The notes under the pieces are model-generated. The model was not told the origin of the DNA, did not search any database, and saw nothing but the letters and a program-made list of their open reading frames with translations. DNA of 64,000 bases from Candidatus Thiodiazotropha endoloripes (GTDB lineage Bacteria > Pseudomonadota > Gammaproteobacteria > Chromatiales > Chromatiaceae): the NCBI GenBank assembly GCA_001709035.1, contig LVKA01000008.1, positions 1,116,001 to 1,180,000 of the forward strand, written 5' to 3'. A program made the translations under genes and the position numbers. Shown here one piece after another: positions 44,448 to 53,799 of the stretch (its first letter is position 1; each line of letters starts with the position of its first letter).

Positions 44448-46301
44448 ATGAACCAATATCCAATTTGGAAGAATCTGATGGTTCTGGTGGTGGTCCTGCT
44501 GGGTGCGCTGTATGCGCTGCCCAACCTGTTCGGTCAGGATCCCTCCATGGAGATCTCGGCAACCCGTGATGCGGTGGTGGACCAAACCACCCAGAGTCGG
44601 ATCGAACAGGCACTGGAGAAGTTGGGCATCAGTGCTAAAGGGATGGAGATGCAGCAGCAGAAACTGCTGGTGCGTTTCAACTCCTCGGAAGATCAGCTGA
44701 AAGCGATGGATCACATCGCCGCAGCTCTGGGTGAAGATTATACTGCAGCGCTGACACTGGCCCCCGATCTGCCCGATTGGCTGATCGGTCTGGGTGCGGA
44801 ACCCATGTATCTGGGTCTCGACCTGCGGGGAGGCATCCACGTGCTGATCGATGTGGATATGGAGTCCGCCATCACCCAGGCGGCAGAGCGTTACAGCAGC
44901 GATATCCGCACCCTGCTGAGGGAAGAGAAGCTGCGCTATGTCCGCATCAGCCGTGAAGATGAACGGGTTGTGGTGAAATTCAATACCGCTGAAAAGCGGG
45001 ATCAGGCGATCGAACTGATCGGTAACGAATTCCGCAATCTGAATGTCAAGGATGTCGACCAGGAGGAGGCCTTCCTGGTGGAGGTCAGCCTCTCCCCGGC
45101 TGAGAAGCAGGAAGTTCAGCGATTTGCCCTGCAGCAGAACATCACCACCCTGCGTAATCGTGTCAATGCCCTGGGTATCTCAGAGCCTTCCATCCAGCAG
45201 CAGGGGGTACGACGTATCGTTGTCCAGCTCCCCGGTGCCCAGGATCCCGGCAAGGTGAAGGAGATCCTCGGTGCCACCGCCACCCTGGAGTATCGTCTGG
45301 CGGATACCGAACACAGTGTCGAGGATGCGGTCAACGGGCGTGTACCGCCAGGCGCCAGCCTCTACTACGAGCGTGATGGCCGGCCGGTATTACTGAAAAA
45401 ACGGGTGATCGTCACCGGTAACCAGATCGTTGACGCCTCCTCAGGCCTGGACCAGCAGAGCGGCTCACCCGCCGTGTTTGTCAGTCTGGATGGGGTGGGC
45501 GCCAAGCGCATGCGGCGCATGACCAATGAAAATGTCGGCCGGCCGATGGCGGTGGTGTTCATCGAGAACCGTACCACCACCCGTATGGTCGACGGCAAGG
45601 CGGTAAAGGTGAAACGCAAGGTGGAGGAGGTCATCTCCATTGCCACCATTCGTGAGCCCTTTGGCCGCCGCTTCCAGACCACCGGACTCGACACCACGGA
45701 AGAGGCCCGGGATCTGGCCCTGTTGCTGCGCGCCGGTGCCCTGGCTGCACCGATCGAAATCGTCGAGGAGCGGACCATCGGACCCAGCCTGGGACAGGAC
45801 AGTATCGATCAGGGCTTCGCCTCTGTGATGATCGGCCTGGCATTGGTGATGGTCTTCATGGCGGTCTACTACCGGGTCTTCGGACTGGTGGCGGATATGG
45901 CCCTGGTGATGAATCTGGTGTTGATCGTGGCCATTCTGTCGCTGTTGCAGGCCACGCTGACGCTGCCGGGTATTGCCGGTATCGTGCTCACCGTCGGTAT
46001 GGCGGTGGATGCCAACGTGCTGATCTTCCAGCGTATCCGTGAGGAGATCGCCAACGGCAATTCACCCCAGGCGAGTATTCAGGCCGGTTATGAGAAGGCG
46101 TTTTCAACCATCATCGATGCCAACATCACCACCCTGATCGCGGCGGTGGTGCTATTCAGTTTCGGTACCGGTCCGATCAAAGGCTTCGCCGTAACCCTGG
46201 CGATCGGTATTTTAACCTCCATGTTTACCGCCATTATCGGCACCCGTGCCGTGATCAACTGGATCTACGGTCGTAAGCGCGTGCAATCCCTGGCGATTTG
46301 A
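44448..46301 (+). CDS. secD: Protein translocase subunit SecD
   Basis: A 617-residue RND-family protein with an N-terminal helix, a large periplasmic domain (P1) and five C-terminal helices. Hallmarks are MYLGLDLRGGIHVLIDVD, RVNALGISEPSIQQQG, LLLRAGALAAPIEI and the GMAVDANVLIFQRIREE motif in helix 4. It uses the proton gradient to help pull exported proteins into the periplasm. It follows yajC by 75 bp and precedes secF by 13 bp. Confidence 0.98.
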   Translation: MNQYPIWKNLMVLVVVLLGALYALPNLFGQDPSMEISATRDAVVDQTTQSRIEQALEKLGISAKGMEMQQQKLLVRFNSSEDQLKAMDHIAAALGEDYTAALTLAPDLPDWLIGLGAEPMYLGLDLRGGIHVLIDVDMESAITQAAERYSSDIRTLLREEKLRYVRISREDERVVVKFNTAEKRDQAIELIGNEFRNLNVKDVDQEEAFLVEVSLSPAEKQEVQRFALQQNITTLRNRVNALGISEPSIQQQGVRRIVVQLPGAQDPGKVKEILGATATLEYRLADTEHSVEDAVNGRVPPGASLYYERDGRPVLLKKRVIVTGNQIVDASSGLDQQSGSPAVFVSLDGVGAKRMRRMTNENVGRPMAVVFIENRTTTRMVDGKAVKVKRKVEEVISIATIREPFGRRFQTTGLDTTEEARDLALLLRAGALAAPIEIVEERTIGPSLGQDSIDQGFASVMIGLALVMVFMAVYYRVFGLVADMALVMNLVLIVAILSLLQATLTLPGIAGIVLTVGMAVDANVLIFQRIREEIANGNSPQASIQAGYEKAFSTIIDANITTLIAAVVLFSFGTGPIKGFAVTLAIGILTSMFTAIIGTRAVINWIYGRKRVQSLAI

Positions 46302-46314
46302 AGAGGCTAAACAG

Positions 46315-47250
46315 ATGCAGATATTGAAAAAAGGCACTTATCTCGATTTGATGGGGAAACGCAAGCTGGCGATCTATTTCTCCTCTGTGCTGCTGCTGAT
46401 CGCACTGGGTGCGATTATCGCGCGGGGGCTCAACCTGGGCATCGATTTCACCGGTGGTACCCTGGTCGAGGTGAAATACCCTGAAGCGATTGAGCTTGCG
46501 GTTGTTCGCGAGGCTTTGAATCAGAATGGTTTCTCGGAAGCGGTGGTGCAGCACTTCGGCACTCCTCAGGAGGTGTTGGTCAGACTGGCTCCCCAGGAAG
46601 GGATGGAGAGTGCTGAGCTGAGTGATCGCGCCTTCCGCGCCATGCAGGGTATTACCTCTGACGCTGAACTGCGACGGGTGGAGTTTGTCGGTCCCCAGGT
46701 GGGTGAAGAGCTTACCGAGCAGGGTGGCCTGGCCATGCTCTACGCCCTGATCGGCATTCTGATCTACGTCGGTTTGCGGTTTGAGTACCGCTTTGCGGTC
46801 GGTTCGGTGATCGCCCTGGTACATGACGTATTGATCACAGTCGGCTTCTTCGCCCTGTTTCATGTGGAGTTCGATCTGCCGGTCCTGGCTGCGGTCCTGG
46901 CGGTGATCGGTTACTCACTCAACGACACCATCGTGGTGTTTGACCGCATCCGTGAGAATTTTCGCAAGATGCGTAAAGGTGAGACGGTCGAGATCATCAA
47001 CACCTCGGTCAATCAGACCCTCTCCAGAACATTGATCACATCCGGTACCACCTTGCTGGTGTTGGTCGCTCTGTTCCTGTTCGGTGGTGAGATCATTCAC
47101 GGTTTCGCTCTGGCCTTGATCGTGGGTGTGGTGGTCGGTACCTATTCTTCCATCTATGTGGCCAGTAGCTCAGTGATATCCATGGGCGTCAGCCGAGCTG
47201 ATCTGATGCCGGTGAAAAAGGATGATGAGGTAGTGGATGAGACGCCCTGA
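46315..47250 (+). CDS. secF: Protein translocase subunit SecF
   Basis: A 311-residue partner of SecD: six helices with LNLGIDFTGGTLVEV in the periplasmic part, LRFEYRFAVGSVIALVHDV, and VIGYSLNDTIVVFDRIREN followed by NQTLSRTLITSGTTLL. Normal length. Starts 13 bp after secD. The C-terminal tail is charged. Confidence 0.98.
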   Translation: MQILKKGTYLDLMGKRKLAIYFSSVLLLIALGAIIARGLNLGIDFTGGTLVEVKYPEAIELAVVREALNQNGFSEAVVQHFGTPQEVLVRLAPQEGMESAELSDRAFRAMQGITSDAELRRVEFVGPQVGEELTEQGGLAMLYALIGILIYVGLRFEYRFAVGSVIALVHDVLITVGFFALFHVEFDLPVLAAVLAVIGYSLNDTIVVFDRIRENFRKMRKGETVEIINTSVNQTLSRTLITSGTTLLVLVALFLFGGEIIHGFALALIVGVVVGTYSSIYVASSSVISMGVSRADLMPVKKDDEVVDETP

Positions 47251-47376
47251 GGGGGCGTAACAGGGAGAGTATCCCACAAGCCGATGCAGACAGATCGGTT
47301 CTTATTGCTGGTTGAAGTTGATCGCGGGCCCATACATGATGGGCCTGCAATAACCAGTCAGAGGTGTGAATCGCTG

Positions 47377-47580
47377 TTACTTCAGCTGCGATTTTTTACC
47401 GCTTCGAATAGCCTCCGTATTCTCGTCCTGTGAGGTCATTAAGATCTCGGCGGATGATGTTTCCAGGCACTCTTTCCCTAACTGCATTGAGACATCCATC
47501 AGTCCACTCATCACATCACGCATGACCAGCTCAAGCGCTCGGTCACTCAGAGTTTTCTTCTTTTTAAGGTCTTCTAGCAT
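47377..47580 (-). CDS. Small hypothetical helical protein
   Basis: A 67-residue ORF between secF and suhB, opposite to secF. The sequence MLEDLKKKKTLSDRALELV looks like a real amphipathic helical protein, but no family is recognised and no strong Shine-Dalgarno precedes either possible start (ATG 47580 or TTG 47586). It may belong to a transcript after suhB, which runs in the same direction. Confidence 0.4.
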   Translation of the reverse strand: MLEDLKKKKTLSDRALELVMRDVMSGLMDVSMQLGKECLETSSAEILMTSQDENTEAIRSGKKSQLK

Positions 47581-47702
47581 CTGCAATTGCCCATCTGGGT
47601 GAGAGATTATCTACACTCCAACTAACGGTTATTTGGGGCAATTCTTGAGCGGCAGATAGACTGCTACCTGCAATCTGTGAACCGGGTTCTTACGCCTGGG
47701 AA

Positions 47703-48500
47703 TTAAGCGGTGAGTTTGTCATTCAGATGGGGGCGGATGCGTCTCAGCATGGCGTTGTGGACCTTCACATTACCGGCAATCACATTCCCGGTCTCCAGGA
47801 AGCGCTCTCCACCACCAATATCGGTGACCAGGCCACCGGCTTCCCTGACCAGTACTGCACCGGCGGCAAAGTCCCATTCACTGAGACCAAGTTCCCAGAA
47901 ACCATCAGTCCGGCCGGCGGCCAGATAGGCGAAATCGAGGGCGGCTGAGCCGGGACGACGGATGCCGGCGCTGTCTTTGATCAGATCGCGCAGCATACCC
48001 ATGTAGTTCTCTTCGAATCGGAAGTCCCGATAGGGGAGTCCGGTGCCCAGCAGGGCGCCATCCAGACTCTTGCGTTTGGAGACCCTGATTTTATGATCGT
48101 TGAGCAGAGCCCCTTCACCACGACTGGCGGTGAACATCTCTTCGCTGATCGGATCGTAGACCACGCCGAGTTCCAGGCGGCCTTTGACCTTCAGTGCAAT
48201 GGAGATGGCAAACTGGGGGAAGCCGTGCAAAAAATTGGTGGTGCCGTCGAGGGGATCGATGATCCACTGATAGTCGTCGCCGGCCTGCAGGCCACTCTCT
48301 TCAGCGAGAATGCCATGGCTGGGAAACTTCTCCCGCAACACATGGATGATCGCGGCTTCCGCATTGCGGTCCACTTCAGTGACGAAGTCGTTACTACCTT
48401 TGTCGGCGATGGTCAGTCGGTCGATCCGATTGAAGTTACGGGTGATCACCTTACTGGCCTCGCGGGCAGCACGTACAGCTATATTTACCATGGGATTCAT
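47703..48500 (-). CDS. suhB: Inositol-1-monophosphatase SuhB
   Basis: A 265-residue Mg-dependent phosphatase starting MNPMVNIAVRAAREA, the N-terminus typical of SuhB. The ORF continues upstream but those 58 residues are unlike the family, so I start at 48500. Motifs: EESG, DPLDGTTNFLHG, and WDFAAGAVLVREAGG. SuhB also acts in rRNA transcription antitermination in E. coli. Divergent from trmJ with a 257-bp gap. Confidence 0.95.
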   Translation of the reverse strand: MNPMVNIAVRAAREASKVITRNFNRIDRLTIADKGSNDFVTEVDRNAEAAIIHVLREKFPSHGILAEESGLQAGDDYQWIIDPLDGTTNFLHGFPQFAISIALKVKGRLELGVVYDPISEEMFTASRGEGALLNDHKIRVSKRKSLDGALLGTGLPYRDFRFEENYMGMLRDLIKDSAGIRRPGSAALDFAYLAAGRTDGFWELGLSEWDFAAGAVLVREAGGLVTDIGGGERFLETGNVIAGNVKVHNAMLRRIRPHLNDKLTA

Positions 48501-48757
48501 GGGCGGCGAGGATACAGCATGTGGCTGGCGGGATAAACACTTTCTTCCGGATCCCAATCGTCCGGCGGTGAAATCTCTCATTTTCAGGGCTTCTGGTCTG
48601 CCCTTACTACCCAATGTGGCTCCTGACCCGTCGAAACCCAATTTCTGCTGGCACGCCTTGCGGTCAGCCCCCAAAAAGAGCTGCTGTTTGGCAGAGACTC
48701 CATGATGGCATAGAGCAGCTACAATCGAATCATCGATTCAGGTACTCTTACCCGGTT

Positions 48758-49483
48758 ATGCTGAACAATATCCGAATCGTGCTGGTCGATACCAGCCACC
48801 CGGGCAATATCGGTGCGGTTGCCAGGGCGATGAAAAACATGTGCCTCTCCCAACTCTATCTGGTCAATCCGCTGCAGTTTCCTGATGCGGAAGCCACTTC
48901 CCGCGCTTCCGGAGCCGATGACCTGCTGGATCGGGCCAAGGTGGTGGAGACGCTGGATCAGGCACTCGATGGCTGCCGTCTGGCGGTTGGCACCAGTGCC
49001 CGGGCCCGAACCGTCAACTGGCCCGTCACATCCCCCAGAGAGTCGGCGCAAAAACTGGTGGCTGAGGCGGCACTGGGGGATGTGGCCTTGGTATTCGGCC
49101 GGGAGCGCTCCGGCCTCACCAACAGCGAACTGGATCGCTGTACTTTTCTGGTACACATTCCCACCAACCAGGAGTACAGCTCTCTCAATCTCGGTATGGC
49201 GGTTCAGGTGTTGAGCTACGAGGTCTATCTGGCGCACTTGCAGAAAACCCCTGCCGAGGCAGAGCCAGCCAGGGATCTGGCCACCGCGGATATGCTGCGG
49301 AGCTTCCATAGTCACCTGGAGCAGGCACTGGATGATATCGGTTTTACCGATACCCGGCAGTCGGAAAAACTGCTCAGACGACTGCGCAGTATGTTTCAAC
49401 GGGCGCGGCTCGACAAAGACGAGGTCAACATCCTGCGGGGTATTTTCAGTGCGATGCAGGGGCGTAAATCGATGCGCCGCTAA
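48758..49483 (+). CDS. trmJ: tRNA (cytidine/uridine-32 2'-O) methyltransferase TrmJ
   Basis: A 241-residue SPOUT-class enzyme starting MLNNIRIVLVDTSHPGNIG. Conserved parts are AVARAMKNM, LVFGRERSGLTNSELDRC and IPTNQEYSSLNLGMAVQV, which form the SAM knot. It methylates the ribose at position 32 of tRNAs. The ORF extends 48 codons upstream without homologous residues, so I start at 48758. The suhB-trmJ-isc order is conserved in enterics. Confidence 0.95.
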   Translation: MLNNIRIVLVDTSHPGNIGAVARAMKNMCLSQLYLVNPLQFPDAEATSRASGADDLLDRAKVVETLDQALDGCRLAVGTSARARTVNWPVTSPRESAQKLVAEAALGDVALVFGRERSGLTNSELDRCTFLVHIPTNQEYSSLNLGMAVQVLSYEVYLAHLQKTPAEAEPARDLATADMLRSFHSHLEQALDDIGFTDTRQSEKLLRRLRSMFQRARLDKDEVNILRGIFSAMQGRKSMRR

Positions 49484-49725
49484 ACGGCTCGGTAATCGCA
49501 CCTTTTCGCTCTTTGGGGTCAAGTTAATATATCTTATAAAAACAAACAGTTAGTTTGTTATCTCATGTCTGGCATGGAACTGGATTGATCAATACCCTAG
49601 TATTTTGTGCGGGATTGTGGATAATCTGCTCCCCTCATGCCACCATTATGCTTATGGAACCTCTGTTTCATACCGAATCCGGCCTGTTCTAAAGACAGCC
49701 CGATTGCACTTTCTGGACGCATAGA

Positions 49726-50592
49726 GTGGCCTCACCGTTAACACAACCAGTCGTAGGTAAGCAGTTGCAAGAATCAGGAGAACGTAAAGTTTCACGCTGG
49801 AAAGAGGATATCCAGAGTGTTTTCGAGCGTGATCCTGCCGCCCGCAATGCCTTTGAGGTGATCACCACCTACCCGGGTGTGCATGCGGTGATCTTTCATC
49901 GCCTCTCACACGGGTTATGGAATATTGGGCTGAAATGGCTGGCGCGGATCATCTCCAATCTTGCCAGATTGCTGACCGGGATTGAGATCCATCCGGGCGC
50001 GGTGATCGGCAGACGGTTTTTTATCGATCACGGCATGGGTGTGGTGATTGGTGAGACAGCGGTGATCGGTGACGATTGCACCCTCTATCATGGCGTGACC
50101 CTCGGTGGCACCAGTTGGGAGAAGGGCAAACGACACCCGACCCTGCACAACGATGTAGTGGTTGGTGCCGGTGCCAAGGTACTCGGCCCCATTGATGTCG
50201 GTGAAGGGGCCAGGATTGGTTCCAATGCGGTGGTGGTGAAAGATGTTCCTGATGGGGCCACGGTTGTGGGTGTCCCCGGTAAGTTGATTACACCGAGCAA
50301 GCCTGAGACCAACGGCCACCGGGAAGAGATCGCCAAAAAGATTGGTTTCGATGCCTATGGCGCAACCAAGGATGCCACCGATCCAGTGGCGCATGCCATC
50401 AATTGCATGCTGGATCATATCCACGTCATGGACAACAAGATGCAGTCGATGTGCGAGGCGATGAAAAAGCTCGGTATCGATGAGGATGGCACCCGGCTGC
50501 CGGATCTGGATTCCTGCGAGATCATCTCCACAGCAGATGAGCTGAAAAAGTTGGATGAGGTCTCCACCGAAGCTGAGAAAACCACCGAATGA
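49726..50592 (+). CDS. cysE: Serine O-acetyltransferase CysE
   Basis: A 288-residue enzyme that makes O-acetylserine, the first step of cysteine synthesis, so it feeds the Cys substrate of IscS. The core starts near [20 protein letters not shown] and includes [12 protein letters not shown], the catalytic region [20 protein letters not shown], and left-handed helix repeats ([28 protein letters not shown]). The GTG at 49726 gives about 20 extra N-terminal residues that are not typical; an AGGAGA exists at about 49775, before a GTT codon, but no proper start codon follows it at the expected place. The C-terminal ~90 residues ([13 protein letters not shown]) are also longer than in E. coli. Confidence 0.93.
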   Translation: MASPLTQPVVGKQLQESGERKVSRWKEDIQSVFERDPAARNAFEVITTYPGVHAVIFHRLSHGLWNIGLKWLARIISNLARLLTGIEIHPGAVIGRRFFIDHGMGVVIGETAVIGDDCTLYHGVTLGGTSWEKGKRHPTLHNDVVVGAGAKVLGPIDVGEGARIGSNAVVVKDVPDGATVVGVPGKLITPSKPETNGHREEIAKKIGFDAYGATKDATDPVAHAINCMLDHIHVMDNKMQSMCEAMKKLGIDEDGTRLPDLDSCEIISTADELKKLDEVSTEAEKTTE

Positions 50593-50604
50593 TCAGGGTG
50601 GGAT

Positions 50605-50636
50605 AATCTTGACTAATTTGGTTGGGAATGTATATT
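50605..50636 (+). promoter_or_regulatory. iscR promoter with IscR type-1-like site
   Basis: TTGACT (50609-50614) and TATATT (50631-50636) are 16 bp apart, a good sigma-70 promoter. A 25-base window 50605-50629 centred on it matches the type-1 IscR consensus at about 20 positions by my own count, overlapping the -35 box. This would allow [2Fe-2S]-IscR to repress its own operon, as in E. coli. Confidence 0.7.
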
Positions 50637-50667
50637 AGCGTTTGGAAATATTCATGGAGCTGACGAA

Positions 50668-51171
50668 GTGAAGCTGACCACAAAAGGCCGTTATGCGGTA
50701 ACTGCAATGTTGGATCTTTCACTCCACTATGGAGAGGGTCCGATCACCTTGGCGGATATTGCCCAACGGCAGGGTATCTCGCTCTCATATCTGGAGCAGC
50801 TGTTTTCACGCTTACGCAAAAAATCCCTGGTTGCCAGTGTTCGCGGGCCCGGTGGCGGATACAGTCTGGGACGCAATGCAAATGAGATCTTCGTTGGCGA
50901 AGTCATCTCGGCGGTTGATGAGAATATCGACACCACTCGCTGTAACGGCGCCCACAACTGCCAGAACAATGAACGTTGTCTGACCCACGATCTGTGGTCG
51001 GATTTGAGTAATCAGATATACGGCTATCTCAACAAAATAAGCCTTCAGGATTTAATGGACCGTCAGGCGGTTCGTGAAGTTGCCGAGCGACAGGGGCAAC
51101 CGGAGCAGGAAGCGAATCCGGGCATGGATGTTTCAATGACAGATATGTCCAGTGGTCCTGCCGGGGCCTGA
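50668..51171 (+). CDS. iscR: Iron-sulfur cluster regulator IscR
   Basis: A 167-residue Rrf2-family transcription factor with a winged helix-turn-helix ([48 protein letters not shown]) and the three cluster-binding cysteines in [16 protein letters not shown]. Starts with GTG, normal for iscR. It represses the isc operon when clusters are abundant. Precedes iscS by 24 bp. Confidence 0.97.
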   Translation: MKLTTKGRYAVTAMLDLSLHYGEGPITLADIAQRQGISLSYLEQLFSRLRKKSLVASVRGPGGGYSLGRNANEIFVGEVISAVDENIDTTRCNGAHNCQNNERCLTHDLWSDLSNQIYGYLNKISLQDLMDRQAVREVAERQGQPEQEANPGMDVSMTDMSSGPAGA

Positions 51172-51195
51172 TCAGTTCTAGAGTCGGAGTTTGAG

Positions 51196-52410
51196 ATGAA
51201 GTTACCCATATACATGGATTATTCGGCAACCACGCCGGTTGATCCCCGTGTTGCGGAATTGATGTACAGCTATCTGACACCGGATGGTGATTTCGGCAAT
51301 CCTGCCTCGCGCTCCCACGCCTTTGGCTGGGCTGCAGACGAGGCGGTTGGCAAAGCCCGGCGACAGGTGGCGGATCTGGTCAATGCCGATCCGAAAGAGA
51401 TCGTCTGGACTTCCGGCGCGACCGAGTCCAACAATCTGGCGATCAAAGGTGTTGCTGAATTCTACGTCAAGAAGGGCCGCCACATCATCACCTGCAAGAC
51501 CGAACATAAAGCGGTACTTGATACCTGCCGACAGCTTGAGCGTCAGGGTTATGAAATCACCTATCTCGATCCTGAGCCGAACGGCCTGATCGATCTGCAG
51601 AAGCTTGAATCGTCCCTGCGGGAAGACACCATTCTGGTCTCCATCATGCACGTCAACAATGAGATCGGTGTGATCCAGAACATCGAAGCGATTGGCGAGA
51701 TAACCCGTGAGCGCAAGATACTGCTGCATGTGGATGCCGCACAGAGTGCCGGTAAGGTGCCGATCGATCTGCAGAACCTGAAGGTCGATCTGATGTCTTT
51801 CTCCGCACATAAAATCTATGGACCCAAAGGCATCGGCGCCCTCTACGTGAGGCGCAAGCCGAGAGTCCGTCTGGAGGCCCAGACCCATGGCGGTGGCCAT
51901 GAGCGGGGGATGCGTTCCGGTACGTTGGCAACCCATCAGATCGTCGGCATGGGTGAGGCTTTTCGCCTGGCTCAGCAGGAGATGGCGGCTGAGAACGAAC
52001 GAATTCTCGGCTTGCGGCAACGACTCTGGGACGGTATCAAGGATATGGAAGAGGTCTATTTGAATGGTGACGAGAGCCATCGGGTGGCCGGTAACCTGAA
52101 CGTCAGTTTTGCGTTTGTCGAGGGGGAATCCCTGATCATGGCGCTTAAGGATCTGGCGGTCTCTTCAGGATCCGCCTGCACCTCAGCCAGCCTGGAGCCA
52201 AGTTATGTACTGCGCGCACTGGGGCGTGAGGATGAGCTGGCGCACAGCTCGATCCGCTTTACCCTGGGACGCTTTTCCACTGTGGATGAGGTGGATTACG
52301 CGATCAACAAGATCCGTAGCGAAGTGGAGCGACTGCGGGAGCTGTCGCCTTTATGGGAGATGTTCAAGGACGGCATCGACCTGAAATCAATTCAATGGGC
52401 TGCGCACTAA
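51196..52410 (+). CDS. iscS: Cysteine desulfurase IscS
   Basis: A 404-residue PLP enzyme that takes sulfur from cysteine as a persulfide. Hallmarks are [13 protein letters not shown], the PLP lysine in [12 protein letters not shown], and the active-site loop [17 protein letters not shown] with the catalytic Cys. C-terminal segment [13 protein letters not shown] is typical of IscS. It supplies sulfur to IscU and other pathways such as tRNA thiolation. Confidence 0.99.
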   Translation: MKLPIYMDYSATTPVDPRVAELMYSYLTPDGDFGNPASRSHAFGWAADEAVGKARRQVADLVNADPKEIVWTSGATESNNLAIKGVAEFYVKKGRHIITCKTEHKAVLDTCRQLERQGYEITYLDPEPNGLIDLQKLESSLREDTILVSIMHVNNEIGVIQNIEAIGEITRERKILLHVDAAQSAGKVPIDLQNLKVDLMSFSAHKIYGPKGIGALYVRRKPRVRLEAQTHGGGHERGMRSGTLATHQIVGMGEAFRLAQQEMAAENERILGLRQRLWDGIKDMEEVYLNGDESHRVAGNLNVSFAFVEGESLIMALKDLAVSSGSACTSASLEPSYVLRALGREDELAHSSIRFTLGRFSTVDEVDYAINKIRSEVERLRELSPLWEMFKDGIDLKSIQWAAH

Positions 52411-52433
52411 GCGCGTCATTACGAGGTTAGATT

Positions 52434-52817
52434 ATGGCTTACAGTGACAAGGTCCTGGATCATTATGAAAATCCACGTAACGTGGGTGCCTTCGATAAAG
52501 AAGACACTCAAGTCGGTACCGGTATGGTCGGTGCGCCGGCTTGTGGCGATGTGATGCGTCTGCAGATCAAGGTCAATGACGATGGTGTGATCGAAGATGC
52601 CCGGTTCAAAACCTATGGTTGCGGCTCTGCGATCGCATCCAGCAGTCTGCTGACCGAATGGGTCAAGGGCAAAACCCTGGATCAGGCACAGGAGATCAAG
52701 AATTCAGAGATTGCCGAAGAGCTGGCGCTGCCGCCGGTCAAGGTTCACTGCTCGGTTTTGGCGGAAGACGCCATCAAGGCCGCGATCAAGGACTATTCGG
52801 ACAAAAACGAGAAATAA
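52434..52817 (+). CDS. iscU: Iron-sulfur cluster scaffold IscU
   Basis: A 127-residue scaffold with the three conserved ligand cysteines (PACGDVMRLQ, YGCGSAIASS, VHCSVLAEDA), the Asp nearby and the HscA recognition motif LPPVK. Starts 24 bp after iscS. Confidence 0.99.
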   Translation: MAYSDKVLDHYENPRNVGAFDKEDTQVGTGMVGAPACGDVMRLQIKVNDDGVIEDARFKTYGCGSAIASSSLLTEWVKGKTLDQAQEIKNSEIAEELALPPVKVHCSVLAEDAIKAAIKDYSDKNEK

Positions 52818-52856
52818 TTTCGGCACTGTCCACTGCCGATCTGATAGAGTAGAGAC

Positions 52857-53180
52857 ATGGGTATCACGATCACAGAAGCCGCCGCACAGCGTGTACAGAA
52901 CTTCCTCGTCAATCGGGGTAAGGGAATCGGCATACGTCTGGGTGTCCGCACCTCAGGTTGCTCCGGCATGGCTTACGAAATGGAGTTCGTCGATGAAATA
53001 CACGATGATGACCAGGTGTTTGAAGACCGGGGTGTGAAGGTCATCATCGATGAGAAAAGCCTGGTCTATCTGGATGGCACCGAGGTGGATTATGCCCGGG
53101 AGGGGTTGAACGAAGGCTTCAAGTTCAACAATCCCAACGCCAGTGGCGAATGTGGTTGCGGTGAAAGTTTCACGGTTTAG
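52857..53180 (+). CDS. iscA: Iron-sulfur carrier IscA
   Basis: A 107-residue A-type carrier with the three cysteine ligands in [10 protein letters not shown] and GECGCGESF. It passes Fe-S clusters to target proteins. A terminator hairpin lies between this gene and hscB. Confidence 0.98.
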   Translation: MGITITEAAAQRVQNFLVNRGKGIGIRLGVRTSGCSGMAYEMEFVDEIHDDDQVFEDRGVKVIIDEKSLVYLDGTEVDYAREGLNEGFKFNNPNASGECGCGESFTV

Positions 53181-53204
53181 AACATCATTAACAAAGGATA
53201 AGGG

Positions 53205-53232
53205 ACGGCTGCCTTAGGGCAGCCGTTTTTTT
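53205..53232 (+). terminator. Intrinsic terminator inside the isc operon before hscB
   Basis: A 9-bp perfect stem (53205-53213 and 53218-53226) with a TTAG loop and seven Ts. Its T run ends 4 nt before the hscB start codon. It should reduce expression of hscB-hscA-fdx-iscX relative to iscR-iscS-iscU-iscA. Confidence 0.85.
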
Positions 53233-53236
53233 CGAT

Positions 53237-53785
53237 ATGCTGGATTTTTCGAAAAATTACTTTGATCTTTTTGGACTGCCTGTGGGCTATATTGTGGATG
53301 CCTCCTCCCTGGCGGATCGCTATCGCGATCTGCAACGGGTGGTGCATCCGGACCGATATGCCAACGGCACTGAACAGGAGCGACGTCTCTCCGTTCAGGG
53401 AGCATCATTGATCAACGAGGCGTTTGAAACCCTCAAGGACCCGGTGGCCCGAGCCGCCTATCTGCTCTCCCTGCATGGTGTGGAGATGGATGCGCAAAAC
53501 GAGTCGACTCAGGACATGGCCTTTCTGATGCAGCAGATGGAGTTAAGGGAAGAGCTGGAGAGCCTGCGGGAACAGGCCGGGCCTTTTGAGACCCTGCTCG
53601 ACCTGAGTGGCAGAATCAACAAACAGATCACTGATCTGGTGGCACAGATAGCGATGCAGTTTGAAACCCCAAATGATGAGCAGCTGCAAGAGGCTCGAGA
53701 GATATTGCGGAAAATGCGCTTTCTACAGAAGCTCCGTTCGGAAACGGAGCGTGTGGAGGCGGAACTTGAAGATCGTTTGAATTGA
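53237..53785 (+). CDS. hscB: Co-chaperone HscB
   Basis: A 182-residue J-type co-chaperone. The J domain carries HPD (VVHPDRYANG) after NYFDLFGLP; the C-terminal helices bind IscU. The start follows the family pattern MLDFSKNYF, but there is no Shine-Dalgarno in front: the terminator T run is only 4 nt away. The nearest SD-like AAGGA is about 40 nt upstream, ahead of the hairpin. Translation may need refolding of the hairpin or read-through. Confidence 0.96.
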   Translation: MLDFSKNYFDLFGLPVGYIVDASSLADRYRDLQRVVHPDRYANGTEQERRLSVQGASLINEAFETLKDPVARAAYLLSLHGVEMDAQNESTQDMAFLMQQMELREELESLREQAGPFETLLDLSGRINKQITDLVAQIAMQFETPNDEQLQEAREILRKMRFLQKLRSETERVEAELEDRLN

Positions 53786-53799
53786 GTGGAATGAGATAG

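Noticed and set aside
47325-47350. GGCCCAT/ATGGGCC hairpin after secF
   Set aside because: Seven-bp stem but no T run, so terminator status is not supported.
48501-48674. 58-residue upstream extension of suhB
   Set aside because: The extension does not resemble the family; the MNPMVNIAVRAAREA start fits SuhB.
48614-48757. 48-residue upstream extension of trmJ
   Set aside because: Non-homologous residues precede the typical MLNNIRIVLV start.
49541-49559. AACAAAC/GTTTGTT inverted repeat after trmJ
   Set aside because: Short, AT-rich and without a T run; too weak to call a terminator or operator.
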